DNA from: Mesodorylaimus sp. YZB2_4
Lineage: Eukaryota; Nematoda; Enoplea; Dorylaimida; Dorylaimidae
Length of the DNA stretch: 64,000 bases
Direction: 5' to 3'
Assembly (NCBI GenBank): GCA_030248295.1
Contig: JASANH010001125.1
Span: 1 to 64,000 of the forward strand
Position 1 is the stretch's first letter, and the number at the start of each line of letters is the position of its first letter. Below are positions 46,371 through 58,109 of the stretch, piece after piece. Both the position numbers and the translations under genes were made by a program. The notes below the pieces were generated by a model. The model saw nothing but the letters and a program-made list of their open reading frames with translations. It made no database searches and had not been told where the DNA came from.

Positions 46371-47412
46371 ATATGCTTGGGACCAAACAGCAAAATTGCC
46401 TTGCTTTCTAGTGCCGGGCCACTAGTACCTCGTGCTGGTCAGCTTTCCAGCAATCACACTTTTTGATTTCTGAGGTCATTCCAGAAATTTCTTGTAATTT
46501 GATTAGGTTTTGAGGAATTTGAGGAGCACCTCAAATTTGAAGAGTTTCCTGAGGTTTCTGAGGTTTTTGAGGGTTGCTGGGAACCATGACTATAGAGTGG
46601 TCAAAGAATAGACTACTCTGGTTGGCTGTTTGCCTGGGGCTATTGCAGAAACCCACAACTTAGAATTGATCCGATCCGGACATGAGCCGCAAGTATGTGA
46701 TCATTTTCATGTTTCACCACATCACCAAGAGCTTATGCGCACTCGAGGGTGAAGGGACTCATTATGCGAAATGACTTACCAGGCCACGACCATGGTGGCC
46801 GAATCCGCTGTTGACCTGACACCTGATTTTCGCATCATCGATCTGCGAGATCCGACGGACTCGAACATCAAGGAAGGCACTCACATCGTGACCAAACGTT
46901 CAACTTTGAACCAGCAGGACTTAGGAACTGCCACGCTTATGCACAGAAAATATGAAATATGAGATCTTCTATACTTCACCTGTTTAAAACCAGATTCGAC
47001 CGAACCAGGCCAGGTGGCTATTTTCACCAAACCAGGATCGAAATAGCACAGTTTTTTGCTGCCGGTCATACTAGACCAGATAAGTTGTAGCAAAGCTCAA
47101 CAGCTTGTTCGATTGCAGTATAGATCAAGAGACCACGCGATAATTCCTAGTTTATCCACCAGAAGCTATTTGAACTAATAACTTTCTATTTTTGCACTGC
47201 CAGTCAGTGTGAAATGATGCAAGGCACACGGGTTGGTCCTGGTTCGGGGGTTCGGTCGAAACTGGATTTGAATGCACATACGAGTATCTCCTGGACAGCT
47301 AAGGGGGGGGGGGGGCAGACAGTATCTACAGTTGATGATGCCTCGTCTGTGTATCTGAGAACATCCTCACAGCAGACAATCCAAGACCAGTTCAGCAAGT
47401 GGCCCGGCATAC
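46371..47412. other. Spacer inside the presumed cofilin 2 intron
   Basis: Holds a tRNA-Glu-like SINE piece near 46745..46800 and a G run near 47305. The missing middle exon of cofilin 2 was looked for here and not seen. Confidence 0.35.
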
Positions 47413-47653
47413 CTCAACGAACTCCGAATAAGGCGATCCCTTTTTCCCCTTCTTCTCGACAATGATGGTGGTATCGTCATCAGAAATGCGAAATATCAAA
47501 TACGAATACATTTTCCTTTGGTGCATGTCATCGTAGTCCTTCTTGCATTGAGGATCGATTTTCACCCCAGATGCCTAAAACACCCAATTAACACCATTTC
47601 CGCCAGACAATCAGAAAAGGATAAATAGATAAAATAGATTCCACTAACACCAT
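47413..47653 (-). CDS. Cofilin/ADF paralogue 2, start codon and N-terminal exon
   Basis: The exon 47574..47413 follows ttttag and reads ASGVKIDPQCKKDYDDMH, then SYLIFRISDDDTTIIVEKKG, ending FVE|GTATGC. This is the N-terminal ADF-homology segment with the phosphoserine site (ASG). A start Met at 47653..47651, ending its exon as ATG|GTGTTA, joins in frame over a 76-nt intron. That repeats the conserved cofilin layout with an intron just after ATG. The donor is weak. Upstream sequence is open in frame for a further 45 codons or so, which may be chance. Confidence 0.7.
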
Positions 47654-48964
47654 CCCATCTGGCTCTGTGACCTCGTTAGGAATGGTGAAGGACACCACGC
47701 GACCAAATTCGCCATCTGTCGCCCTGCTTCCAGTATGCAGCATGCAAATTAGATCAGCGAAGCATAAACTGACTGCAGTTTTTAACTGAAATATTTAAAT
47801 TTCTTTAAATTTTCTTTGCAATTTTACATCGTCAGGCACCAAAAACAGATCGTCCCGCCGCTGCGACTTCTTGCGTTCTGCTGCTATGCTTTAACCTGCA
47901 ATGAGTGACATCAGGTATGCAAAGCAAAAGCTCTGATAAACAGTTCTATTTTTTAAATTTCGCGCCTTTTAAGAACTGTGCTTTCCAACTAACACTGTTA
48001 GGCGCCAGAAAGAGATCTCGAGGTTTAGAGCACAGCACACGCATGCCATTTCAAACCATGCCCATTCCACATGCTCGTGCACGCGCAACTTTACTTGAAT
48101 TCGACCATAATGATCACATTCCAAAAAAGTGAACACTTACTCCACTCCAGCTATTGCACCCAAAAAACAAATGACCAAAAACGATTACTTTCAAAAAAAT
48201 GCATTTTCCAATAAAATGTGTCCATGACCACTGCTTGTTGGACCAAACCCCTGTTACTGTCACAAAAAAGCAAAATTCAAAGTAAGCCCCTCGCTGCACT
48301 CGGATGCAATGCATAAAGCTGGGCTCGTAAATTACTGCTCAAATCTTCACCCTCCTAGCCCGACAGGAAAACACAACAGCTGACGCGCACGATCGGAAAA
48401 GTTGTATGGCCAGGCCCTGACATATCCCACACGATGAACATTGACGTCCAAGGGCACGAGCATGGAAGACCCACACAAACAACATACACGTACGAAGTCG
48501 AGGCCACACCAGACTCGTCAAGCACATCCAACAAACGCTGCTGACACTCACAACCTACGTTCCTGTTGGGAAAATGGGAGAAAATTTAGTGAATCAAGTA
48601 GATAGGCCGACAAAACAACATTGAGAAAATCCTTCCAAAAAAGAATGTTTTGCACAAAATGGAATTGAAAATCACAAAAATTCATGGCAAATACAAATAT
48701 GTCGAACAAATTGCAAAAGTCAGGAGTCATACTCGCTCAAAAAATTATTGAAAAAATTTTATCTTACTTATGATTACTAATAAATTGGTCAAATTTTTCT
48801 TGTAGCCCCACCTAAATCCCACAAAAATTTCATCCTGCTACACGAACCATTCAAAAATGCATTTTACAATAAAGGTGACTTCAAAAAAGATTGCGCGTTT
48901 AAAAGAAAACACCAAAAACCCTATCCATTTCTCCACCATCTCCACTCGCATCTCGCATCCTTAC
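47654..48964. other. Spacer between the two cofilin genes
   Basis: No firm gene. A minus-strand frame at 47654..47790 is open into the cofilin 2 start but unrecognised. The rest is AT-rich. Confidence 0.35.
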
Positions 48965-50211
48965 TTACGCCCGTTTATCCGAATACTTATCCGATAATTT
49001 ATTGAAAATTTCTCGATGCGACATCTCGCTCTCATCGCTGATTTGTAAGGCGACAAATTTGCCCTGATTCAACGCCTGTTTGATAGCTTGGGCCGAACTT
49101 GCGTAGACCATCTTTTGCTTTACACTAGCTCCGTCAGGGCACCTGCAAAATATCCATTTTCAACATAGCACGTCATACCATGGGCAAGCACCATGCAGCG
49201 CTCTTGAGGGCTAAGGAACAAGTAAATTGACAATCATTTTTCCCCAGGCGCGAGTCCAAACCTCCCCTGTAACTGCGCAGCCAGAATGAGAGGCAGACGC
49301 CTTAACCCGCTATGCCACGACCCATATCTGAACCATATTTTGAACACCTGCACATTGAGTCAAGGCATGGTTACGGTCCAAAATTTATGACCGTGGGACT
49401 TCACTATATGGAAACGGGTTAGCCACAACTTACACTTGCAAAAAGATTATCTTATCCATTTTACTCGCTCCAGCTCCTTCGCGACTTCCCGTAAATTTGA
49501 AGTCGAATACGGCGTAACGACATTCCTTTAAATCGTTAGTCGTATTTTTCAAATCCTGAACGAATTCTTCATAGGCCGCTTTCGAATTATCAGCATAATC
49601 GTCGTTACCAGCCGATTCTAGTTGGTCATTACTCACAGCCTTTTCAACAGCGATTTCTTTGTCCTAAATTGATTTAAAAAATCACATTTTCAGCCAGAAA
49701 ATTACCACATTGTATTACCTGAATTTTAAAAATAATGTATCGAAATTCTTTTTTCCCTTCGGCCATACGTTGGAATGTCTGTTGGCATTCAGGTTTGACA
49801 GCTACTCCAGAAGCCTATGGTTTTGATTAGTTGTTTTTAACACAAAAAACCAAACTCAAGCAAACATTCAAGCTGTTAAGATTTGTTCAAGCTCCTATGT
49901 ATGTTTCAATTTTTAGAATATCAGGCAAAGTTATGGCATTCTGGAAAAGCAAGCACGTCGATAAATTAAATTGACTTTTTTTCACGCATCAAGATAAAGC
50001 TATTAAGAAACTACAGGTCAAATCGGGCAGTTAGATTCAGACAAAGAAAAAAATAAGTCAAAACAACTTCCGCACCGAACTACCCGCAAAAATTTGTAGA
50101 CCATGAAAAACATGTTCGCTTTCTTTTCAGCCGCCTAAACTAAGTTTTCTCGAAAACAAGAAACGCCCAACCGTGAACAGCGATTCTCAAAAACTCACTC
50201 AGACTTACCAT
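48965..50211 (-). CDS. Cofilin / actin-depolymerising factor, complete (4 exons)
   Basis: Severs and depolymerises actin filaments in the cytoplasm. Exons 50211..50209 (ATG plus upstream UTR), 49814..49719, 49663..49434 and 49142..48965, all GT-AG and in phase, give 168 residues, the normal family length. The intron directly after ATG is the layout known from animal cofilin genes. MASGVAV carries the Ser3 phosphorylation site. EFRYIIFKI, EIAVEKAV, ECRYAVFDF and CPDGASVKQKMVYASS are core motifs, the last being the actin-binding helix. The usual Trp before CPD is Val. The stop TAA overlaps a donor-like GTAAGTAAGG, so an alternative C terminus is possible. It is divergent from alpha-SNAP, with 1.16 kb between start codons. 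Confidence 0.95.
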
Positions 50212-51369
50212 TTTTCAGTATTAATCAAAGTTGAATGAGCAGAAAAAAATCGGCAAAGCCCGTCTGATTATGTCAACAATAAAAACGAGACGGCAATTTG
50301 CTGACAGCCTAAAATGGGAAAATATTCGTGACCAACACCACAAATACCCCACTTCGACTATGCGTCATCAGATAAGAACTCGTGCATAATACACAGTATT
50401 AGTCACCCACCCACAACAAATCACGCACTTGACTCCGATCGATAGTCAGAAACTGCGGACAAAATGTCAGGGATGTAAGATTGAAAATCGATTTCATGTA
50501 GCTCTACCTAGGTTTCACTCTCTCATGCTCGAAGTTTGCGCAAGGTCGGACAACCAAAGCGTTGCGAAGATAGCCGGGCGTAAGAACTACCTGGAAGTGG
50601 GGAGTCGACGAGTGACGCAGATAGGAATGTGAATCACTCGCACAGGCCTCTGTGTCAGCAACAGTGACATTCAGACGCCTGGTCACTGTCTCGTAAAGTA
50701 GGTAGGTCGAACAAAAGAACTTGAAAAACCACAGGGGAGGGGCCAGTCATTCCTTACTTAGCCTATATCAGGAAACAAGGCAAGCTCCAAGCTGAAACAT
50801 TCAGCAGAAAATGCAAACATACAAAAACCAAAAAAAAAGAAGAAACGGCTTACAAGTATTTTTCACAAGCAGCGATCCTTCGGCAGCGATTCTTCGAAGA
50901 GCGATTGCGATCGAGCGGAGAGCGAAAAAGGAAGAATAAACAGCAAGCAAGACGTAAGACAACCCGAGCAGAGAAGAATGGAATAGCCTCGTCACTGTTT
51001 TCGCACGACCTTCCGCGATGACAACAAAGCGTAAACTGCTGATGTTGGGCTTCCTATGACAATGCGGGCTCGAAGAGCTATATCGAGTATTTCGAACTCA
51101 CTTAAATTTTAAAATTTCAATGCAGGCACGGGAGTTTTTCTCAAATTTTTGCCTTTTATTGATTTTTTTTAGTGATTACTCGCGAATAATTTTTTTATCA
51201 ATAATACTTTACAAATGCTCGAATTAGTAAGTTAGAAATACGTGAGTTTCCCCTCTGACCATAATAATGTGCGGGCGGGTGGATTCGTTTTGCGAACGAA
51301 ATTTCCTCATCGGCTATCGAATCGAATCGATTAGAGTTTATTTGTTGGTTTTACACTCTTGAAACAAAG
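50212..51369. promoter_or_regulatory. Shared upstream region of cofilin (-) and alpha-SNAP (+)
   Basis: The two housekeeping genes start in opposite directions from this 1158-bp interval, so it must contain both promoters and 5' UTRs. I see no TATA box placed convincingly for either. No other gene in it. Confidence 0.5.
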
Positions 51370-53909
51370 ATGGCCGATCCTAACGAAGCGAAAGCTCAGA
51401 AATTATTGCAAGAGGCCGAGAAAAAAGGGAAGAGTGGAGGTGGTCTCTTCGGACTTTTCGGGTAAGGCATCAGACTTTTGGACTTCCATAGTATATTCCT
51501 TGGGGGATTTTGGTTCGGACCTACAGGTTTTCTGTCCTGTACCATAGTACAATTGTTGGGATCGCTTTTCATTTACTTTGACGTCTTTTCTTGGTTTTAG
51601 AGGAGGAAAAGGGGAAGAAGCGTGCGACTTATATGTGAAAGCAGCGAACCTGTTCAAAATGGCCAAAAAATGGCACGAAGCTGGTCAAGCGTTCGTGAAA
51701 TCGGCCGAGTTACAACTGAAACAGAATGATGCAAAACACGAAGCTGCATCGAATTATGCAGATGCTTCAACTTGCTTCCGGAAAGTCAACGCGAAATTGG
51801 CCGCCGATTGCTTGCAGAAAGCGGCGGAAATCTATACGGACATGGTGAAAATATTTTTTTTCATGCTTCTTAGTAATTTTCTTGGAACTAATTTTTTATT
51901 TTAGGGTCGTTTTACTATGGCCGCCAAACAACATAATTCCATAGCCGAGTTGTACGAGACCGATGCACCTGATCTCGAGAAAGCAATGCAACATTACGAA
52001 AAGGCTGGAGATTATTACAAGGGCGAAGAATCGAAAAGGTTTCATTCTTTTATTGATTTTTGTTGGTTATTAATCTTAAAGATTTCAGTGCTGCGAACAA
52101 ATGTTTCTTGAAAGTGGCCCAATTCGCGGCGCAGTTGGAGCAATATCGACGAGCTATTGATATTTACGAAGAAGTAAGTCTATTATGTGAAAGGTGTTTC
52201 TACCCGCGCCCCTCCTAGGGTCTATCTGGACCACAGAAGCATGTAAGCTTTGTAAACGCCCCACGCGTTACTGTGAAGTGGTCAACATTTCGTGCTGTCT
52301 GTCATTGGGACAGGGAACAAAAACTTGATCTTTGAGTGGAAGCGTGGGATTGGAATTCATCAGTGCGAGGGTTCGATTCCTGCTCAAGGGTCAAGGTTTT
52401 TGTTTCGCTCCTCACGACAGACATGCCTCTGAATGTGACCAACTATACACGGCTGGTTCCTTCGTAGCAGTTCGAAATAAAAGACTCGAAACACAAACAC
52501 TGGAATTTTAGTTCCTGTGGTCGGGCCAGGTCTCTTCGAGGTTGGGCCCAGTTCCGCTTGAACTTCGTCAGGGTCGAAATTGCATCTAAAGCAATAGCCA
52601 TTGGAAAAATCACCCGCGATATATAGACTGATGTTCATACATGCCGACATCCTGTAACAGCATATAGGCTGACCTTCGAAATGTTTTAAAATTTTGAAAT
52701 AAAAAAGGGGAATTGCGCAGTCGCGGCAGAGGAAAATTTTTTTATTCACCTTCATTCTGCGCGCACAAGCAAATTTTGTCTGCGGCGCTGATACTATCAC
52801 CAAAAATTGTTTGTGTTGGAGTCCATCAGGGGTCGGGGCCCATGTACGTATGGATAGTCGGAAGCTAAGCTGACGCCAACGTTCCTCATTTCGCTTTCTA
52901 GGTGGCAATATCGTCGGCTGACAACTCGCTATTGCGATACAGCGCCAAAGATTACTTTTTCAAAGCCGCTTTATGCCATTTATGTCAAGATGTGCTGGAT
53001 GCCCAGGTATGGCATGACTTATCAATCAAATTTTTTGAACTGTCACTTCCGTTTTTTAGCACGCCATCAATCGCTATGACGAGTTGCATCCGGCTTTCGC
53101 GGACTCGCGTGAACACAAGTTGTTGAAGGTAAGAGCGGATGGGGGGGGGGGGGGCTGGCGGTTACCCCACGTCAGGCTTAACAGTGCCTTGAGTCAGGCG
53201 TCAGCTTCAGTTATCGGGCTCGTGGCCTGGCGGATTTGGTGTCTGCCTCCTCTCACGTTAGGTGCGCAGTTACTGGCGAGCGTACGACTCGCGGTCCTGC
53301 AAATCATGGTGTACAGATATGTTCCTGCGCTTTGAGATGTGGTTAATTGTGAACATAAACGGAGTCGGCATCCTTGAGCGTACGGCGTGTCGAGTGATCT
53401 TGGAGGGGCTTGCTCCTAGATAAGTGGAAGATGAGTTGGAAGCGCTCGCTGCTCTCAGTGTTAACGTTATACTCTGCAGTAGGTCTATAGTCTGCGCTGC
53501 AGGATCAATTGGTGCGCGTTATCGTTGGTCTGGGGCTGTGTTTAACTGCGGGTCAATTACTGTATGGGAGTCGTTGGATAGCGTAGCTTCGATGGTGCAT
53601 AATAGTCGTGCCATGGACTTCATCTTTCCCCATAAACGAATAAGTTTATTCTCATCTTTAAAAAACCTGGAAGCCTACATTTTGCTAACAGGCGTGATGT
53701 GGTGAGCCTATACGCAGGCAACATTTGGCGCTTCTATTTTTTAGGACGTAATACTGGCGGTGGAAGAAAAGAATTTAGACGCGTTTACGGATGCCGTTAA
53801 GAATTATGAGAAGATTTCGCGTTTGGACGATTGGACGGTGACTATGTTGCTAAGGGTGAAGAAACAGTGTGGCGATGGAGAGGGCGGTGGTGGGTCCGAC
53901 TTGTGTTAG
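51370..53909 (+). CDS. NAPA: Alpha-SNAP (soluble NSF attachment protein), complete (7 exons)
   Basis: Adaptor that binds assembled SNARE complexes and recruits NSF to disassemble them after membrane fusion. Exons: 51370..51461, 51601..51844, 51905..52038, 52089..52173, 52902..53006, 53060..53128, 53745..53909. Phases agree throughout and give 297 residues, against about 295 in animals. It starts [19 protein letters not shown] with the GGLFGLFG hydrophobic loop used for membrane contact. The helical repeats follow: [91 protein letters not shown], and the C-terminal [14 protein letters not shown]. The penultimate Leu (SDLC end) resembles the NSF-stimulating end. Introns 4 and 6 carry tRNA-like SINE pieces and a G run. 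Confidence 0.97.
52330..52405 (+). repeat. tRNA-like SINE piece in alpha-SNAP intron 4
   Basis: B box GGGTTCGATTCCTGCTCAAG followed by ggtcaaggtttttg. The same order recurs at 61780..61845 (gcgggttcgaatcccactcaaggttcaagtttttg). Confidence 0.6.
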
Positions 53910-54770
53910 AGGAAGGAAAGGGAAAAGGTTCAGTATCGATTTTCTGTAGTCTACGGCTGGCCAGGCTTTCTTTTTTTTCTGACACGACTTATCCTATATT
54001 TATAATGCATGACGTCACGTGAGGGTTTGGTGGGCTGCGTGATAAAGTGGTGTGGGACAAGAGTGTGTGTTGAATTACTCGGTGGTAGGATGTGAACAAT
54101 ATTGCATATGGAATTTTACTAAAGGAATGCTGTGAAAGTCATTCATTCCCCGTGTAAGGCACTTGTAACTCATTGTCAGTTTGTCTCTGCGCTTGATTAA
54201 TGTTAGCATTAGCTTATGGGCTTGCTCCAGGTTTCTTGGAAGCAGATTCGTGTATTTTCTGACATGTATCAAGCGAGTGAACTGCGGAAATAAGATTAAT
54301 TTTTGCTTCCTTTTGTGGAGTAATATTTTTAACTCTAGTTTTTCGAGGAAATAAAGGAGAAATGTAATGATGAGTACAATTAGGATTGGACTCGTCCAGG
54401 GTCAGAAAAGACCGCTACTTTCTATCATCCGCAATAGGTACATTCTATTTTGATACGGAGTATCATTATTCTCCTGAGCCATGGCTTTTTTAAAAATTTT
54501 GCTGACGCATCTTTTTCATTTCCTTCTACGTCATTACCATGCCGGCTTATGATGGCCCCAGTAAGGAGCAGATGAAAAATTTGAATATGGGCAAAGACGG
54601 TCAGGGAACAAGATGGGGAACACACGGATTGTGCTGAGTTCCATATGGACTCCACCTTATCCCACTCATGGAATCCACGTGGAATTGAAGGGTTTGAGGA
54701 ATCTGCGGCATCACTCCCCGATTTGTTACTCAAAGCGGGAGAGTCTACCTGGTTGGCGAACCACTTCTGT
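53910..54770. other. Spacer downstream of alpha-SNAP
   Basis: No gene recognised; a long minus-strand frame at 54425..54868 lacks signatures. Confidence 0.35.
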
Positions 54771-54774
54771 GTCT

Positions 54775-55160
54775 GTGCCTGCCGCATTACATAATTAGTA
54801 ACTGCATTTATTGAGACGCAGAAGCGCAAAAACCCATCAAAGACAAATATCTGATGGTAATCAAGCAACTGCGAATAACGTTAACTGTTTATGATTTGAT
54901 ACTGCATTCTGTTGAAGGCCTACTTTCAACCTCTGAAATGGACCAATCAGGGCAAAGTACTGGCATCCCAAACGTGGCAACTCCAAAGAAGCATTTAGAT
55001 TTTGTCTGTGGGATTTATATGATTGAGGGAAGGGGACTTCTTTCTTATATCGCGGTCTGGAAAGAACTTATTCTGGAACAATATACAATGTTTGAAACTC
55101 AAAGCCTCCCTCTTCTAATTCAATTTCAAGTTGGACCAAGGATAGACCACGCTGAAAAAT
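54775..55160 (+). repeat. Inverted duplication, left copy
   Basis: Matches the reverse complement of 58110..58535 over about 380 bp (for example ggaccaatcagggcaaagtactggcatc, cgcggtctggaaagaacttattctgg). Together they bracket the first insulin-like gene and a hAT element. Confidence 0.8.
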
Positions 55161-55570
55161 ACCGACTCTACCACAAGGACCACAAATGTCATATTTATCA
55201 CCGGGGTGGGGGGGGGGGGGGGGTAACTTCGAGGGGCAGAAATAATACATAAGGCGGCCAACCGGCTATACTTTTCAGTTGGTGCAATTACCCACTCGGG
55301 CAATGGATGTGGCGTAACGGTGGTCCGGATCCCACGTTTCTCCTTATCACTACATAGTTTTCCACTTGCGAACAACAGTCTAAGCATTTCTATCTTTGAA
55401 TTAATTAACTCCTTCCTTTTTCCGTGGTCTCCGACTAACAAATCAGCCACTATTCGGATGTATCTTGGTGAAATATGCGTAGTTTCTGTTTTTCTTTCTG
55501 TTGCTTAGTGAAAGTTTATTTGTTTGTTCTAAAACCCCTACTTCTGCTGACCCGCTGGATGCCTGGGACC

Positions 55571-56408
55571 CAGGGTCGACCGTACCGGCTTTTTTGACCG
55601 TACCAGTACCGTACCCGTACCGAGGGCCTGGTACGGCCGTACCGTACCGTACCGTACCAGACGTGCCGTACCGTACCGTACCGTACTCAAAATTTTACTT
55701 TAACTGCATATGAATAAGAAACTTTCTTAGCTGGTTATGCTTTGATTTCAAAAGCGGACAGTTCAGCAAAAGTACTTAATTAGCTTGTTTGAATCTGGTG
55801 TCACACATCCGTATTAGACTAATTTGAACGTATTGAATCCAACTGCTGGCAGATTGCATTTCACAAAAGGAAGCATTCGGGTATTTTCTGGCATAAGACT
55901 TCCATGGTTACCCCCGCATACATTCTTAGCCACCAAAAATGCGGTTTCTCAGCTTTCCAGCACCTGATTTCCTGCGATAGAAATCAGAGTGAGATGAGGG
56001 GCCGCCTCTCGAGATCTTTGTCTTACAGACCTTGCAAATTGCGTGTAATTCGTCGTTGTCGTCGATGTAGTAATAATCGTAAACTTTAGAAGACATTTGC
56101 TGATAAGACCTAACTGGCTGCCCCAACAGACCAGCTACGAAATTCAATTCACACCAGCAAGTCCTGCAGCTACGGTACAGTGCAACAATCTTCTTGATTT
56201 CACACTTTCTCGAATACCTACCCAAAAACAGCTGTTTTGAAGTAAGCTGCATGCACCTGCGAGTCACTGAAGCGCGGAAAATTTAAAAATGACATAACCC
56301 TGGAGGTACGGCCGTACCGGCCAGTTTTCACTGCCGTACCCGTACCGTACCGTACCACCCCCGGTACGGGGGTACGGTACGGCCGGTACGGTGGTACGGT
56401 CGACCCTG
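55571..56408 (-). mobile_element. Non-autonomous hAT element with GTACC-word TIRs and a BED-finger remnant
   Basis: Termini CAGGGTCGACCGTACC / GGTACGGTCGACCCTG with about 100 bp of GGTACC words at each side. Flanked by the exact direct repeat GCCTGGGACC (55561..55570, 56409..56418), two bases longer than the usual 8. On the minus strand the interior encodes SSKVYDYYYIDDNDELHAIC then KVCKTKISRGG, the start of a BED zinc finger as found at the N terminus of hAT transposases. The catalytic part is absent. Length 838 bp. Confidence 0.88.
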
Positions 56409-56981
56409 GCCTGGGACCATATTGGCACCGTATTGCCGTTGCGTTATGTACAAGGGGCGAGAATATGGAATTTTACCCCTGTGTTCTCGAACTGGTACCG
56501 AAAGACAGGGAGTGCCTTTATCGATGTTTTAGCAAGATCTTTCAAAAATCCATAGCACTTCTTTTATTCTGCACTTGTGATCAGTTTTTTCTTCACGAGG
56601 AACTCTCATTAGCAAACACTGTCTCGCTTTTTCTGAAAGTCTCGCCCACGTCAATCCTAAGTGTGCCTTAGATGCTTTCTCTGCACTGATTGCCCAATTC
56701 AAACTTCACAAGCAATTTTAGCTTATTTTCTTCAAGAAATCGCAGCATTCCTTGAGTAATTATGTTACACGCTCTGCATTGTCTGTTGAACACGATCCGT
56801 GTGATTGATATGCCCTTGCGTATTAGGACGGTCAAGTTTTGCTATCGAATTTTGCCTGAAATTACTCCTATTCTATTTATTGCGCCTCGAAGGGGTCTCG
56901 ATCGCCGACCAACCTAGCTCGCTCGTCAGTGCACCTAATACATTTTCTTCACTAGAGGAAGTTCGTTGCTCGCCCGCGAGA

Positions 56982-57647
56982 ATGCCGAACCTTAGCTTCG
57001 AGTTAGCTTCGTCGAGTAACGAATCGATAGTGCTTCGAAGTGATATCTTGAAAACTGGAATACGAAAATCGAGTAGAGGAAAAATACTGTGGTTTTTTCT
57101 TGTTGTTGTCTTGTTGCTAAACAATTGTCGATTGGCTCAGGCGGAAAAATTTGGGGCATTGCGATTATGCCCTGCTGGTAAGCTTGCTCTTGACATCGTA
57201 CACTCCAACAATCTAATAAAGTGCCAGGGGAAAATAACTTGGATCCTTTTGAATTGTTTAAAACGGCATTTTCTAGGAGGCCGATCGTTCATGGTTGCTT
57301 GGAATTTGGCATGCGAGATGAAGAAAAAGAAACGTAGCGATGAAGGTAACTTTGATATTTGTGCTTCTTATGTCGAATCCTACGCAATGAAGGCACTCTT
57401 TTGTTCGATTAGGTCAATTTCTGAGATAAAATTTTTTTACGCGTCAAGCACCACAAAAAATCGTCATTATTGACGCCATTTCACCGCTAAATTTCTTTTT
57501 TTAGCGATCTATTCCAAAAGAAAGTCGCCACCAGAGGGGTACAGGGCGGCCACATTGAGCGATATAATGAACATATGCTGCGATGTGGGATGTGACATTC
57601 GAGATCTGCTGGCATATTGCGACCCCTTTGGGCCATGGAATTCTTAA
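56982..57647 (+). CDS. Insulin-like peptide precursor 1, complete (3 exons)
   Basis: Exons 56982..57177, 57277..57345 and 57505..57647, all phase 1, 135 residues. After an N-terminal stretch of about 33 residues comes a hydrophobic signal (ILWFFLVVVLLLNN...AQA). The B chain, EKFGALRLCPAGGRSFMVAW then NLAC, has cysteines at residues 63 and 78. KKKKR follows, a very short linker, then SKRK, then the A chain ending ICCDVGCDIRDLLAYC plus DPFGPWNS. The A chain has the exact insulin pattern CC-x3-C-x8-C (113, 114, 118, 127). The B chain cysteines are 14 apart rather than the usual 11, and CPxGG replaces CG. It would be secreted and processed to a two-chain hormone acting on an insulin/relaxin-type receptor (inference). 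Start chosen at 56982; the frame is open further upstream but without another ATG nearby. Confidence 0.9.
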
Positions 57648-57984
57648 GTGCAGGCGCGTCCAGCATGTCGCTGATTTTATATAACGGGTTCGCAAAAAGT
57701 GACATTCGTGATCGGAATATGAAGAATCTAAAAAATAAGAAATGAAGTTTTCTGAACTGTGTACTTAAAAAACATTTAATGGCAAATGTATTATGGTGTG
57801 TCAGTGGGTGTCACACGCAGACTGACATGGTGCTAAGAAAAGGCCGCTTCAGCATAATTTTGCGATGAGAATCCAGGAATGGCTTATGAAAGTGAGTGGC
57901 CGCTGGCCAGCCAGAAGCTGCATCTCGAGCTGTGCACACTCTGCTAGAATAACAAACACGAGAAAGATCAGGGGATTCAATGGC

Positions 57985-58100
57985 GCAGGTGGGCAGCTTT
58001 TGAAAAGTCATGCGCTAATGTCACCTTGCTCTTGTAATAAGCAGTCGACTGTGCCAAGTCGCAAGCTTTGGCATTTTCTGGTCCGCAGTCCTAGATGGTC
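57985..58100 (+). repeat. Dispersed repeat, matching 60470..60580 inverted
   Basis: gcgctaatgtcacc, aataagcagtcga, gtgccaagtcgc and agctttggcattttctggt recur as reverse complements at 60470..60580. Confidence 0.7.
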
Positions 58101-58109
58101 CTAGATTAA

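Noticed and set aside
47654..47875. Open frame running into the cofilin 2 start codon
   Set aside because: It has a stop just upstream, no recognisable domain, and cofilin genes normally begin at this Met; probably UTR.
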